The notes below the pieces were generated by a model, which had not been told where the DNA came from, ran no database searches, and saw nothing but the letters and a program-made list of their open reading frames with translations. The position numbers were made by a program, and so were the translations under genes. This document shows positions 6,450 to 12,305 of a DNA stretch of 12,305 bases, in pieces. This stretch comes from Rhodobacterales bacterium 34-62-10 (lineage in GTDB: Bacteria > Pseudomonadota > Alphaproteobacteria > Rhodobacterales > Rhodobacteraceae): assembly GCA_002282555.1 (NCBI GenBank), contig NCJR01000101.1:1-12305 (forward strand). The letters are read 5' to 3'. The stretch's first letter is position 1, and every line of letters starts with the position of its first letter.

Positions 6450-7840
6450 CCATCATCGCCCAAGCCCGGCTGAGCCTTGAGGATCCGCATGACTGCACCG
6501 ATGGCAGCGACACGCTGACGGTGTTCCACGCGCTTTACGACACGCTGGTGCGGCGGGTCGGGCAGGATTTTGTGCCGCATCTGGCGCAGCGGTGGACCGT
6601 GTCCGACGATGCGCGGACATGGACCTTCCATCTGGAACCCGGTGTCACTTTCCATGACGGCACCCCCTGTGATGCCGCTGCCGTGGCTGCAAGCCTTGCG
6701 CGCATGGCGCGAGAGGACAAGGGCTATACGCTGGGCGCACCCGCCGTCTGGCGGCAATATCTGGGCGGGGCGGTGATCACCGCGCCCGACGCGCTGACCT
6801 TGACGGTGACCCTTCAGGCGCCGATGGCCGATCTGCTCGACGTGCTGGAGCAGGGCTTCATCGTGGCGCCATCGGCCTTTGCCGCGCTGGATGCCGGTGA
6901 TCACAGCCAGCAGGTCGGCTCGGGCCCCTATCGGCTGGACAGCATGACGGCGGACCGCCTCACGGCAAGCCGGGTGGAAGGGCATTTCGCAGGCACGCCC
7001 GCCAATCCGGTCATGACATGGACACGCGTTCCTGACCCTGCCGCACGACTGGCGCTGCTGGAACAGGAGGGGACAAGCGCAGTGCATTGCTGGGTGACCC
7101 GCGTACCTTCACCCGCGATCATCTACCTTCTGAACGCCGCCCGCGGGCCGCTGCGTGATGCGCGGGTGCGCCGCGCCCTCAGCCTTGCGGTGGACCGCGA
7201 CGCGCTGATCGCGGATTTGGTCGCCGGGGCAGCGCGCCCGCTTTATGGTTTCGTCAGCCCGCACCATTACGGCGCAGGTGACGGGGCCGGTGCCGCGCTG
7301 GACCGTGACATGGCACGGCATTTGCTGGCCGAGGCTGGCCATGCGGAAGGTCTGATCCTTGACGTGGACTGCCCCACACGCCTGCCGGATGAGGCTGAAC
7401 GCCTGACTGCCGCCCTTGGCGCACAACTGGCGCAGGTGGGCGTCACCCTCAGGGTCTTTGTGCACCCCGAGCGCGAGGCTTACGCCCATATGGTTCGCCG
7501 CAAGGAAATCCGCGATCTGTGTGTCTTCGACTCGAGTCCCATGAGCACCTATCGCGTGCTTTATGAAAAGATCGACAGCCGCGTTGCCGGTGCATGGTGG
7601 CAGGGCTATGCCAACCCCGCCATAGAGACACTGATCGACCAGGGCCGCGTCACCACCGACCGCGCCGCCCGCGCCGCGATCTGGCGCGACGCCTACAGGC
7701 TGTTGCAGGACGATCCGGCATGGCTCACGCTTTACAACCCGCTCAGGGTGATCGGACTGGCGGGAGAGCATCCCGATTTCGCGATGCCCGCCGATGGCGT
7801 GATCGACGTGGCGCGCCTGCCAGCCTTGCCGGAGGATTGA
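6446..7840 (+). CDS. Second family-5 solute-binding-protein homologue, without signal peptide
   Basis: The 464-residue product aligns by eye with SBP_bac_5 proteins: L-Y-D-T-L-V-R-R (30-37), V-P-H-L-A-Q-R-W (43-50), W-T-F-H-L-E-P-G-V-T-F-H-D-G-T (59-73), G-S-G-P-Y-R-L (158-164) and A-R-V-R-R-A-L-S-L-A-V-D-R-D-A-L (239-254). It begins directly at the mature fold (M-T-I-I-A-Q-A-R-L-S-L-E-D-P) and has no signal sequence. The start overlaps the upstream stop as ATGA, and an in-frame TGA at 6425-6427 leaves no room for a hidden leader. The stretch between domain I and the R-V-R-R-A-L helix is about 24 residues shorter than in the exported binding protein of this cluster. The product is therefore predicted to be cytoplasmic. 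It could be a degenerate paralogue or an intracellular substrate-binding or sensor protein. The reading frame is intact over its whole length, which argues against simple decay. Confidence 0.88.
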   Translation: MTIIAQARLSLEDPHDCTDGSDTLTVFHALYDTLVRRVGQDFVPHLAQRWTVSDDARTWTFHLEPGVTFHDGTPCDAAAVAASLARMAREDKGYTLGAPAVWRQYLGGAVITAPDALTLTVTLQAPMADLLDVLEQGFIVAPSAFAALDAGDHSQQVGSGPYRLDSMTADRLTASRVEGHFAGTPANPVMTWTRVPDPAARLALLEQEGTSAVHCWVTRVPSPAIIYLLNAARGPLRDARVRRALSLAVDRDALIADLVAGAARPLYGFVSPHHYGAGDGAGAALDRDMARHLLAEAGHAEGLILDVDCPTRLPDEAERLTAALGAQLAQVGVTLRVFVHPEREAYAHMVRRKEIRDLCVFDSSPMSTYRVLYEKIDSRVAGAWWQGYANPAIETLIDQGRVTTDRAARAAIWRDAYRLLQDDPAWLTLYNPLRVIGLAGEHPDFAMPADGVIDVARLPALPED

Positions 7841-7841
7841 G

Positions 7842-9287
7842 ATGCAGGCCGATACCCTTCTGACAGGTGGCACCGTCGTCACCATGGACCCCGCCCGCCG
7901 CGTGATCGACAATGGCGCGGTCGCGATCCGTGATGGCCGCATCATCGCCGTGGATACCGCGCAAGCGCTGAACGGCAGCGTGCAGGCGACCGAGACTGTG
8001 GATTGCACCGGTCACATCGTCTTTCCTGGCCTGATCGACGTTCACGCCCATGCCGGGCACGCCCTGATCAAGTCGATGGGGATGCATGGCGGCGACCGCT
8101 GGGAAGATATCTGCGGCGAGGTTTATACCCAAGCCTCCCCCCCGGAATTCTGGTATGCCGAGGCGCGTCTGGCCGCACTCGAACGTCTGCGCTTTGGCGT
8201 TACCACAGGCGTGTCCTTGCTGGGCGGCGGTGATACGATCATGCGGACGGATGACCCCGTTTATGCCGCCGCGCATTTTCAAGGCGTGGTCGAGGTGGGC
8301 ACACGCAGCATGGTCGCAGTCGGACCCACCCGCGCACCGCATCCGCGCGTCTATGCCGAATGGTCGGACAACAAGCGCCGGACCTATGACGTCAGTTTCG
8401 CCCAGCAGTTCGAAACCTGTCGGCAGGTGGCGGAAGACTGGCACGACACGCATCAGGGCAGGATCAGCATCGCCATGCTCTATCCCGTCCTGCGCGACGA
8501 ACATGAACGCGACATGGCCCCGCCCGCCTATGCCGCCGCCTGCGAACAGGCGCAACAGGTTCGCGCCTATGCCCGCGAGAAGGGCCTGATCTTCACGCAG
8601 GACGGCCATTGGCGCGGCTCGGTCCGGCGGGCCGACAAGCTGGGCCTTCTGGGACCCGACAGCCTGCTGTCGCATTGCATCGACCTGCATGAGGACGAGA
8701 TTGCGCTGATCGCGGACACCGACACGAAGGTCGCGCACAACCCTTCGGCCAATGCCTCGATCATGGGGCGCTGCCCGGCGATCGAGTTGATGGCTGCGGG
8801 GGCGACCGTCGCGCTGGGCTCGGATGCAACGGCACCTGATCGGTCCGCCGACATGTTCCGCCACATGCAGCAGGCGATGCATTACCACCGCCGCTTCTTC
8901 CGCGACGCCTCGGTCCTGCCCATCGGCAAGGTGCTTGAGATGTGCACCATCGGTGCAGCGCGGGCGCTGGGTATGGCGGACCGGATCGGATCACTGGAAG
9001 CGGGCAAGGCCGCCGACATCGTCATGCTTGACCTGCGCAAACCGCACCTTTACCCGCCGAACATGGCCCTGCACCGGCTGGTATGCTTTGCGAATGGCAA
9101 TGACGTGTCGCATGTCATGGTCGGCGGGCAGATTGTCCTGCGCAATGGCCGCGCGACACAGGTGGACGAGGGCGGAATTCTGGCCGATGCCGCCGCACAG
9201 ACCGCCCTGATGATCGACCGGATCGGCGGGGCTGCAGACCTTGAACGACCATCGGATTTCTGGGGTAAGGAGGGCGATACGCCATGA
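7842..9287 (+). CDS. Metal-dependent amidohydrolase (chlorohydrolase/cytosine-deaminase-like superfamily)
   Basis: The 481-residue cytoplasmic enzyme has the amidohydrolase TIM-barrel framed by a small beta domain (1-60 and about 385-440). Metal motifs are G-L-I-D-V-H-A-H (H68, H70), S-H-C-I-D-L-H (H278) and L-G-S-D-A-T (D328). V-A-H-N-P-S-A-N (297-304) and L-E-A-G-K-A-A-D-I-V (385-394) are typical of the AtzA/TrzN/guanine-deaminase branch. Where that branch has H-x-x-E after the fifth strand, this protein shows F-T-Q-D-G-H-W (251-257), so the third metal ligand and catalytic Glu look different. It probably hydrolyses or deaminates a cyclic or amidine-like nitrogen compound; the substrate is unknown. 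GGAGG (7831-7835) lies inside the end of the previous gene, 1 bp separates the genes, and the end overlaps the racemase start by ATGA. Confidence 0.9.
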   Translation: MQADTLLTGGTVVTMDPARRVIDNGAVAIRDGRIIAVDTAQALNGSVQATETVDCTGHIVFPGLIDVHAHAGHALIKSMGMHGGDRWEDICGEVYTQASPPEFWYAEARLAALERLRFGVTTGVSLLGGGDTIMRTDDPVYAAAHFQGVVEVGTRSMVAVGPTRAPHPRVYAEWSDNKRRTYDVSFAQQFETCRQVAEDWHDTHQGRISIAMLYPVLRDEHERDMAPPAYAAACEQAQQVRAYAREKGLIFTQDGHWRGSVRRADKLGLLGPDSLLSHCIDLHEDEIALIADTDTKVAHNPSANASIMGRCPAIELMAAGATVALGSDATAPDRSADMFRHMQQAMHYHRRFFRDASVLPIGKVLEMCTIGAARALGMADRIGSLEAGKAADIVMLDLRKPHLYPPNMALHRLVCFANGNDVSHVMVGGQIVLRNGRATQVDEGGILADAAAQTALMIDRIGGAADLERPSDFWGKEGDTP

Positions 9288-9955
9288 CGATCTACGTGAT
9301 CAACCCGAACAGCAGCCAGCATGTGACGGATGGCATCGACCGCGCGGTGGATGCGATGCGGGCAGCCAGCCCCGTGCCCATCGCGGCGCGCACGTTGGCC
9401 GAAGGCCCGCCGGGGATCGAGACACAGGCCCATGTCGATGGCGTCGTCACGCCGCTTCTGGCCCATTGCGCGGCATTGGAAGACAGCGCCTCGGCCTTCG
9501 TCGTCGCCTGCTATTCCGACCCCGGCCTTGCCGCCCTGCGCGAACAATCCGCCCGCCCTGTTCTGGGGATCGCCGAGGCGTCGATCCTGACCGCCATGAC
9601 CATGGGGCAACGTTTCGGCATCATCTCGATCCTGTCGCGCAGCATCCCGCGCCATATGCGCTATGTTGGTGCGATGGGGGTGATGGACCGTCTGGCCGCT
9701 GACATGCCGCTGGAACTGGGCGTGCTGGAACTGGCGGATGCCACACGCACGTTCGAGCGGCTGAAAACCGTGGGCGCACGGTTGCGGGACGAAGCGATGG
9801 CCGATGTTCTGATCCTTGGTTGCGCCGGGATGACGGCGTTCCGCACCGATCTGGAACACCACCTTGGCCTGCCTGTGGTGGAACCATGTCAGGCTGCCAC
9901 CGCCATGGCCATCGGCCGCGTCGCATTGCAAAAGACACGACAGGATAAAGCATGA
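9284..9955 (+). CDS. Asp/Glu/hydantoin racemase-family protein
   Basis: The 223-residue protein starts with I-Y-V-I-N-P-N-S-S (3-11), the characteristic opening of hydantoin and aspartate/glutamate racemases. It carries the two expected catalytic cysteines, C76 in V-V-A-C-Y-S-D-P-G-L and C180 in I-L-G-C-A-G-M. These enzymes are cofactor-independent and invert a carbon acid centre through a two-base Cys/Cys mechanism; some relatives are maleate isomerases or decarboxylases. Both Cys residues present favours a racemase/epimerase. Close to an amidohydrolase, a role in inverting the stereocentre of a cyclic amide or of its ring-opened product is plausible (inference). It has a good ribosome site, AAGGAGGG (9267-9274), inside the upstream gene, and overlaps both neighbours by 4 bp (ATGA). 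Length is normal for the family. Confidence 0.92.
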   Translation: MTIYVINPNSSQHVTDGIDRAVDAMRAASPVPIAARTLAEGPPGIETQAHVDGVVTPLLAHCAALEDSASAFVVACYSDPGLAALREQSARPVLGIAEASILTAMTMGQRFGIISILSRSIPRHMRYVGAMGVMDRLAADMPLELGVLELADATRTFERLKTVGARLRDEAMADVLILGCAGMTAFRTDLEHHLGLPVVEPCQAATAMAIGRVALQKTRQDKA

Positions 9956-10875
9956 CACATCTTACCACCGAGGCGCGCGGCGTTTACGTCATCGCGGTCA
10001 CCCCCTTCCACCCGGATGGGCGGATCGACATGGACAGTTGCGACCGCATGGTCGATTTCTATCTTGAGGCAGGGGCCACCGGCCTGACCGTGCTTGGCAT
10101 GATGGGCGAGGCCCCCAAGCTGACGGTCGAGGAATCGCGCGATGTGGTCGCCCGTATCCTTGCCCGTGTCGCGGGGCGCGTGCCTGTGGTCGTGGGCGTC
10201 TCGGCCCCCGGTTTTGCCCAGATCGACACGCTGACGCGGATGGTGATGGACATGGGCGCGGCAGGCGTCATGGTCGCCCCACCGGGCAGCCTGCGCACTG
10301 ATGACCAGATCATCACCTATTATCGCCAGATCGCCGAGCTTTTGGGCGATGTGCCCTTCGTGTTGCAGGATTTCCCGCTGGTCACCGGGGTGCAAATGGC
10401 CCCTGGTGTGATCGCGCGGATCGTGAACGAATTGCCGACCTGTGTCTGCCTCAAGCACGAAGACTGGCCCGGTCTGGAAAAGATCACCGCCCTGCGCCGC
10501 GAAGGGGTGCTGAACCGTCCGCTGTCGATCCTGTGTGGCAATGGTGGCGTGTTCCTGCCCGAGGAAATGGCGCGCGGCGCGGATGGGGCGATGACCGGCT
10601 TTGCCTACCCCGAGATGATGGTGGACGTGGTCGCGCATCACGCCAAGGGCCAGATGGACCGGGCGCGTGACCTGTTTGATGCCTATCTGCCGCTTGCGCG
10701 GTTCGAACAGCAGCCGGGTCTTGGGCTGGCGATCCGCAAATACACGCTCGCCAAGCGTGGGATCATCGCCCATGACGCCCTGCGCAAGCCGGGGGCGGCG
10801 CTCAGCGCGGCCAGCCGTCAGGAGGTCGATCTCCTGATCGCACGACAGGAAAAACGATTGAAGGAGCTGGGCTGA
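9952..10875 (+). CDS. DapA/NanA-family (dihydrodipicolinate synthase/N-acetylneuraminate lyase superfamily) protein
   Basis: The 307-residue class I aldolase-like protein has the family outline. V-T-P-F-H-P-D-G-R-I-D (16-26) opens the barrel, and L-G-M-M-G-E-A-P-K-L-T (48-58) corresponds to the carboxylate-binding G-T-T-G-E loop. C-V-C-L-K-H-E-D (164-171) supplies the Schiff-base lysine K168, and C-G-N-G-G (195-199) follows. Members join or split an alpha-keto acid such as pyruvate and an aldehyde. The usual Thr-Thr pair is Met-Met here (M50, M51). The catalytic Tyr of the Y-N-x-P motif is Gln (Q139 in V-L-Q-D-F-P). It is therefore very unlikely to be a true DHDPS, and its reaction is open. 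It overlaps the racemase by ATGA, with AGGA (9942-9945) before its start, and overlaps the SDR start by 1 bp (TGATG). Confidence 0.9.
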   Translation: MTHLTTEARGVYVIAVTPFHPDGRIDMDSCDRMVDFYLEAGATGLTVLGMMGEAPKLTVEESRDVVARILARVAGRVPVVVGVSAPGFAQIDTLTRMVMDMGAAGVMVAPPGSLRTDDQIITYYRQIAELLGDVPFVLQDFPLVTGVQMAPGVIARIVNELPTCVCLKHEDWPGLEKITALRREGVLNRPLSILCGNGGVFLPEEMARGADGAMTGFAYPEMMVDVVAHHAKGQMDRARDLFDAYLPLARFEQQPGLGLAIRKYTLAKRGIIAHDALRKPGAALSAASRQEVDLLIARQEKRLKELG

Positions 10876-11645
10876 TGGATCTTGGGTTAAACGGAAAACG
10901 CGCGCTTGTGCTGGGGGCCAGTCGCGGCCTTGGCATGGCGATTGCACAATCGCTGGCCGCCGAGGGTGCGACCGTCTTTGCCGCCGCGCGCAGCGTTGAC
11001 AAGATCACGGGCTGGTCTGCCGGAATGGACAATGTCCGCCCTGTCAAACTGGATCTGGCCGATCTTGCCAGCGTGGATAGTGTGGTGAACGACCTGCTGG
11101 CCGAAGGTGGCGTGGATATCATCGTCAACAACAGCGGCGGCCCGCCCCCCGGCACCGCGCAGGACGCGGACCGCGGCGCGTGGATCACGCATTTTGAGTC
11201 GATGGCCGCGAATGTCTTTCACCTGACGACCCGTCTGCTTCCTGCGATGAAGGCGCGCGGCTGGGGTCGCGTCATCTCGATCACCTCCTCGGGTGTTGAA
11301 CAGCCGATCCCGAACCTTGCTTTGTCCAACGGCATTCGGGCGGCCGTGGTCGGATGGTCCAAGACGCTTGCCTCCGAAGTGGCGGGCGATGGGATCACTG
11401 TGAATGTCGTGATGCCGGGGCGCATCCATACCGAACGCGTGGACGAGTTGGACGCCGCCGCCGCCAAGCGGACCCAATCTGACGTGACCGAGGTGGCGGC
11501 CAAGTCCCGCGCCACAATCCCCGCCGGACGCTATGGCAAACCCGGAGAGTTTGCCGATGTGGTGACCTTTCTTGCCTCAGAGCGGGCCAGCTATGTCACG
11601 GGGTCGCGCATCCGTATCGACGGAGGGGCGATCAAATCCATCTGA
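10875..11645 (+). CDS. Short-chain dehydrogenase/reductase (SDR) family protein with altered YxxxK
   Basis: The 256-residue Rossmann protein has the cofactor glycine motif L-G-A-S-R-G-L-G (13-20), D60-L-A-D after the third strand, N-N-S-G-G (85-89) in place of N-N-A-G, and the active-site serine strand S-I-T-S-S-G (135-140). V-N-V-V-M-P-G (176-182) and S-Y-V-T-G-S-R-I-R-I-D-G-G (239-251) complete the classical SDR outline. At the Y-x-x-x-K position the sequence is S151-N-G-I-R155, so both the catalytic Tyr and Lys are replaced. The R at 36-40 (A-A-A-R-S) would fit NADP(H) use (inference). It is the last gene of the cluster, with AAGGAG (10861-10866) and a TGATG junction to the previous gene. 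It may act on the aldehyde, ketone or alcohol produced in the pathway, or be a non-redox binding protein. Confidence 0.9.
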   Translation: MDLGLNGKRALVLGASRGLGMAIAQSLAAEGATVFAAARSVDKITGWSAGMDNVRPVKLDLADLASVDSVVNDLLAEGGVDIIVNNSGGPPPGTAQDADRGAWITHFESMAANVFHLTTRLLPAMKARGWGRVISITSSGVEQPIPNLALSNGIRAAVVGWSKTLASEVAGDGITVNVVMPGRIHTERVDELDAAAAKRTQSDVTEVAAKSRATIPAGRYGKPGEFADVVTFLASERASYVTGSRIRIDGGAIKSI

Positions 11646-11646
11646 G

Positions 11647-11722
11647 GCCATGCCGTGGGGTCAGCGGGAACAACCGGCCGTCTCATGCGTTCCATTGTTC
11701 ATAGCCGAGGTAACGGCATGGC
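11647..11722. repeat. 10-bp inverted repeat flanking the small-lipoprotein promoter
   Basis: GCCATGCCGT (11647-11656) and ACGGCATGGC (11713-11722) are perfect reverse complements separated by 56 bp, on either side of the EcfG-like promoter. The left arm starts immediately after the SDR stop codon. In a read-through transcript the arms could pair just upstream of the lipoprotein ribosome site (11731-11735); from the local promoter only the right arm would be transcribed. It may also be chance in GC-rich DNA. Confidence 0.35.
11667..11691 (+). promoter_or_regulatory. EcfG-type general stress promoter
   Basis: GGAAC (11667-11671) is followed after exactly 16 bp by CGTT (11688-11691). This matches the published alphaproteobacterial EcfG consensus GGAAC-N16/17-CGTT. 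It continues as GGAACAA at the -35, a common extension. Transcription would start near 11698, about 40 bp before the lipoprotein ATG. Location, orientation and spacing all fit; no sigma factor gene is visible in the window. Confidence 0.7.
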
Positions 11723-11740
11723 AAAACAGCAGGAGTGAAC

Positions 11741-11887
11741 ATGACACAGACCACGAAGACGTTTCTTGCCCTTATGGCCCTGGGCACCCTGATCGCCTGC
11801 GAAACGGTGCAGGGCGCCGGTCGCGATATGTCCAATGCCGGCCAGACGATCACGGCGGAGTCACAGGAAGTGCAGGACGAGCTTTAA
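11741..11887 (+). CDS. Small entericidin EcnA/B-family-like lipoprotein
   Basis: This is a 48-residue lipoprotein precursor. Residues 1-19 are a short signal with K6 and a hydrophobic run F-L-A-L-M-A-L-G-T-L-I-A. The lipobox is L-I-A-C, with C20 to be lipidated, and E21 follows. The mature part E-T-V-Q-G-A-G-R-D-M-S-N-A-G-Q-T-I resembles the C-(N/E)-T-V-x-G-x-G-x-D core of entericidins. Family members are tiny envelope lipoproteins; the E. coli pair EcnA/EcnB is described as an antidote/toxin couple linked to stationary-phase lysis. Only one copy is present here and many alphaproteobacterial homologues have no tested role. AGGAG (11731-11735) lies 5 bp before ATG. It has its own EcfG-like promoter and a strong terminator, so it is probably a separate stress-induced unit rather than part of the catabolic operon. 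Confidence 0.88.
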   Translation: MTQTTKTFLALMALGTLIACETVQGAGRDMSNAGQTITAESQEVQDEL

Positions 11888-11916
11888 ACAAGCGCCGCGC
11901 GTCCAGAATGGATTGA

Positions 11917-11952
11917 AAATGCCCCCGCGTCCTGACCGGCGCGGGGGCATTT
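11917..11952. terminator. Strong, probably bidirectional rho-independent terminator
   Basis: AAATGCCCCCGCG (11917-11929) pairs perfectly with CGCGGGGGCATTT (11940-11952), a 13-bp stem with a 10-nt loop, followed by GCTTTTG on the plus strand. The A-rich left flank (GATTGAAAAT) gives a U-rich tail on the minus strand. It sits between the convergent lipoprotein gene and decarboxylase gene (stop at 11962), so it can end both transcripts. Confidence 0.9.
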
Positions 11953-11961
11953 GCTTTTGTC

Positions 11962-12305
11962 TCACTCGGCGACGCAATCCGCGAAATACTGGATCGTGCC
12001 GTCTGCGCTTTTCTCCTGAACCAACCCATGGATATCCGTCTCGAACCCCGGACATTCGCGGGCGAATTCGCGGTTGAACTTCAGGTAGTCCACGATTTTG
12101 CGGTTGAACACCTCGCCGGGGATCAGCAGCGGGATACCCGGCGGATACGGGGTGACAAGGCTGGTGGTGATCCGCCCTTCCAACTGGTCAATCGGTACCC
12201 GCTGCGTGGTGCGCCGCGCGATATGGGCATAGGCGTCGCTGGGCTTCATCGCCGGGGTCAGATCGCTCAGATAGATTTCGGTCGACAGTCGCGCCACGTC
12301 ATATT
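11962..12305 (-). CDS. Orn/Lys/Arg decarboxylase (PLP fold type I, bacterial biodegradative type), C-terminal part
   Basis: Only the last ~114 residues are in the window; the gene reads leftward, its stop is the complement of 11962-11964 and its 5' part lies beyond 12305. A GTG at 12297 is in frame but internal, since the frame stays open to the edge. The diagnostic segment is V-T-P-Y-P-P-G-I-P-L-L-I-P-G-E, the conserved C-terminal-domain motif of the Orn/Lys/Arg decarboxylase family. It is followed by I-V-D-Y-L and C-P-G-F-E-T-D-I-H-G-L. The PLP lysine and substrate-specificity residues are outside the window, so ornithine, lysine or arginine cannot be chosen. These cytoplasmic enzymes make polyamines or serve acid resistance. 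It is convergent with the lipoprotein gene and shares its terminator; nothing links it to the transport cluster. Confidence 0.93.
   Translation of the reverse strand, partial: YDVARLSTEIYLSDLTPAMKPSDAYAHIARRTTQRVPIDQLEGRITTSLVTPYPPGIPLLIPGEVFNRKIVDYLKFNREFARECPGFETDIHGLVQEKSADGTIQYFADCVAE

Noticed and set aside
9952..10875. Annotation as dihydrodipicolinate synthase (dapA)
   Set aside because: The Thr-Thr pair and catalytic Tyr are absent and the context is catabolic, so only the superfamily name is supported.
11572..11916. Plus-strand open frame across the SDR end and the intergenic region
   Set aside because: It is out of frame with the SDR and the entericidin-like gene, covers the stress promoter, and resembles no family.

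Overview
The window looks like a chromosomal segment of a GC-rich alphaproteobacterium, most likely a Rhodobacterales/Roseobacter-type organism. This rests on codon use, gene families and a promoter matching the alphaproteobacterial general-stress (EcfG) consensus. The exact taxon cannot be fixed from sequence alone. Gene density is very high and no stretch over 300 bp lacks a gene. I see no rRNA, tRNA, CRISPR array, IS element or phage gene.

Layout. (1) 1-343 is the C-terminal ligand-binding FCD domain of a GntR/FadR-type regulator cut by the window edge. (2) 386-428 holds a putative promoter whose -10 is buried in a 31-bp near-perfect palindrome, the probable operator of that regulator. (3) 452-11645 is one long plus-strand gene cluster: a VOC/glyoxalase-fold protein, an exported family-5 solute-binding protein (SBP), a hairpin terminator/attenuator, then a tightly packed run of nine genes. 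These are two Dpp/Opp-type permeases, two Dpp/Opp-type ATPases, a second SBP-like protein with no signal peptide, a metal-dependent amidohydrolase, an Asp/Glu/hydantoin racemase-family protein, a DapA/NanA-family lyase-like protein and an SDR. Junctions within this run are 4-bp ATGA overlaps, one 1-bp TGATG overlap, or gaps of 1 and 7 bp. (4) 11646-11952 holds a small entericidin-like lipoprotein with its own EcfG-like promoter and a strong, probably bidirectional terminator. (5) 11962-12305 on the minus strand is the C-terminal end of an Orn/Lys/Arg decarboxylase that continues beyond the window.

How the genes may work together (inference): the regulator controls import of a small amide- or peptide-like, probably cyclic and chiral, nitrogen compound through the ABC transporter. 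Inside the cell the amidohydrolase would open or deaminate it, the racemase would correct a stereocentre, the DapA-like enzyme would cleave or condense a C-C bond, and the SDR would act on a carbonyl or alcohol. The VOC protein could serve an accessory isomerase, lyase or dioxygenase step. The substrate is unknown. Several enzymes (amidohydrolase, DapA-like, SDR) have replaced residues usually considered catalytic, and the second SBP is not exported. The cluster therefore looks like an uncharacterised catabolic pathway rather than a copy of a textbook one.
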